Shown here: piece by piece, positions 4,826 through 5,830 of the stretch | How positions within the stretch are numbered: the first letter of the stretch is position 1 | Layout of the letters: the number at the start of each line of letters is the position of its first letter | Assembly (NCBI GenBank): GCA_019661805.1 | Contig: JAIFWR010000017.1 | Span: forward strand, 1-5,830 | DNA: 5,830 nt | From: Candidatus Parcubacteria bacterium | Lineage (GTDB): Bacteria; Patescibacteriota; Minisyncoccia; Phycocordibacterales; Zambryskibacteraceae | Direction: 5' to 3' | Translations under genes and position numbers: made by a program | The notes under the pieces: generated by a model | What the model saw: only the letters and a program-made list of their open reading frames with translations | Told to the model about the DNA's origin: nothing | Databases searched by the model: none

Positions 4826-5830
4826 TACCGCCTTGATGCGTCGCACGCCTACACCTACCGCCTCCTCCTTTGCGATTTTGAACTTCCCCAATGCTGAAGT
4901 ATTTTCTACGTGGGGTCCTCCGCAGAATTCCTTCGAGTAATCGCCTATGTAGTAGACCTGTATCTGGTCCGGATACTTCTCATCAAACGAATGGTACGCT
5001 CCCGTCTTCAACGCCTCTTCCTTGTTCAACACTCGGTGTTGGACAGGCAAGGCGGTGGCGATCTTCTCGTTCACGATATCCTCCACTTTCTGCTTCTCCT
5101 CATCAGTCAACTTTCTTGGGAAAGAGAAGTCGAACCGCAACCGCTCCGGCGTAATATTCGACCCCTTCTGTCCCACTTCCTCCCCGAGCACATCATGAAG
5201 TGCCTGATGGAGCAGGTGCGTCGCGGTATGATACTTCACTTCCATCTCCGAGTGCCCCGCCAAGCCGCCTTTGAACTTCTGCTCCGCTCCCGCGCGGGAG
5301 CGGTCTTGATGTTCCTTCATCTGCCTTTCAAATTTCTCCTTATCGATAGTGGTGTACTTCTCGATGACCTCGAGCGGCAGGCCGTAGCTCGTGAAGAGGA
5401 TAAATGGATCTGCTCCCTTCTCGATTTCTTTCATTCCTTTTTCGAGAGCTTCATCAAATTTCTTCTTTTCCTCTTCGAAAACAGGTGAATCGACTGATCC
5501 ACCAAGCATGATGACGCGTCGCATAAGGCGGCGCAGAACGTAGCCCTGATCTTTGTTGGAAGGCTTGAGACCTTCCTCAACGAGAGCCTTGATAGCGCGT
5601 GAGTGATCGGCGACAATCCTTTCCTCCCGCGTCTGGGGGTGCGAAGGAAACAAATCCGTATCAAAAACCGTCGGCACGTTCTGCGAGACCATCGCAAGCC
5701 GCTCGAGGCCCATGCCGGTGTCGATGCCCTTTACTTCGAGCGGCTTGAGCGTCTTGTCTTTGCTCTGGTAAAACTCGTTGAAGACGATGTTCCAGATCTC
5801 GATGCCATTCACATATATTTCCGTCGTCGG
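4817..5830 (-). CDS. alaS: Alanyl-tRNA synthetase, reduced form (3' part; start outside window)
   Basis: AlaRS charges tRNA-Ala and edits misacylated Ser and Gly. The frame is open to the window edge, where the residues PTTEIYVNGIEIWNIVF match the catalytic core, so the GTG at 5812 is internal. Counting from the edge, motif 3 is DTGMGLERL (37-45), followed by IVADHSRA and the tRNA-binding stretch GYVLRRLMRRV (about 96-106). The editing core carries HTATH (H201, H205) and CGGPH (C303, H307), the expected zinc ligands. Only about 20 residues join the tRNA-binding region to the editing core, so the beta-barrel with the GGQ-x-x-D motif is absent. The protein ends RRIKAVLE, without a C-Ala domain. 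About 337 residues are visible. Local GC (roughly 50-55%) is lower than in the following genes. Confidence 0.95.
   Translation of the reverse strand, partial: PTTEIYVNGIEIWNIVFNEFYQSKDKTLKPLEVKGIDTGMGLERLAMVSQNVPTVFDTDLFPSHPQTREERIVADHSRAIKALVEEGLKPSNKDQGYVLRRLMRRVIMLGGSVDSPVFEEEKKKFDEALEKGMKEIEKGADPFILFTSYGLPLEVIEKYTTIDKEKFERQMKEHQDRSRAGAEQKFKGGLAGHSEMEVKYHTATHLLHQALHDVLGEEVGQKGSNITPERLRFDFSFPRKLTDEEKQKVEDIVNEKIATALPVQHRVLNKEEALKTGAYHSFDEKYPDQIQVYYIGDYSKEFCGGPHVENTSALGKFKIAKEEAVGVGVRRIKAVLE
5284..5303. repeat. Perfect 20-bp palindrome inside alaS
   Basis: CCGCTCCCGCGCGGGAGCGG is its own reverse complement over all 20 bases, with no spacer. It encodes RSRAGA of alaS (within DRSRAGAEQ), at the junction between the tRNA-binding helices and the editing core, where the usual beta-barrel is missing. 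The symmetry is a direct observation. No second copy was found in the window, so it is not shown to be a dispersed repeat. Confidence 0.85.

Noticed and set aside
5810..5812. GTG as the alaS start codon
   Set aside because: The frame continues upstream to the window edge with PTTEIY, which matches the conserved AlaRS 'GP-x-x-EI' region, so this is an internal valine.

Overview
The window is a tightly packed run of ten genes, all on the minus strand. It reads like a Candidate Phyla Radiation genome (Patescibacteria, most likely a GC-rich Parcubacteria-type lineage). Three things point there. The alanyl-tRNA synthetase stops straight after its editing core and lacks both the usual beta-barrel insert and the C-Ala domain. 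A single-pass membrane protein resembles the baseplate-J-like proteins that are common in that radiation. Intergenic gaps run from 0 to 36 nt. TGA is used as a stop (infA), so the recoded UGA=Gly lineages are unlikely. The taxonomic placement is inference from protein character, not a phylogeny.

In transcription order (high to low coordinates) the window holds: alaS (3' part only, start outside the window, 4817-5830); a 442-residue membrane-anchored protein of unproven function (3460-4788); infA (3237-3452); rpmJ (3084-3200); rpsM (2700-3083); rpsK (2239-2691); rpsD (1627-2229); rpoA (640-1602); rplQ (288-635); and rplM (1-283, 5' part only). From infA on, this is the conserved alpha-operon order, running on into rplM. 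The secY-adk-map genes that commonly precede infA are replaced here by the membrane protein and alaS. No stretch longer than 36 nt lacks a gene, and I see no RNA genes, mobile elements or CRISPR.

The clearest regulatory signal is a near-consensus sigma-70 promoter (TTGACA, 17 nt, TAGAAT) at 3212-3240. Its -35 box overlaps the infA stop codon and it would start an almost leaderless transcript just before rpmJ. Most starts in the window lack a Shine-Dalgarno sequence and sit in short AT-rich junctions, two of which are duplicated 10-mers. No convincing rho-independent terminator is visible, so the genes are probably cotranscribed, with the internal promoter boosting the ribosomal and RNA polymerase genes.

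The window is mostly housekeeping. I did not find a new defence or mobile system. The points worth a second look are the minimal AlaRS, the membrane protein inserted ahead of infA, the promoter inside the infA stop, the non-SD start contexts, and two long perfect inverted repeats inside rpsD and alaS.
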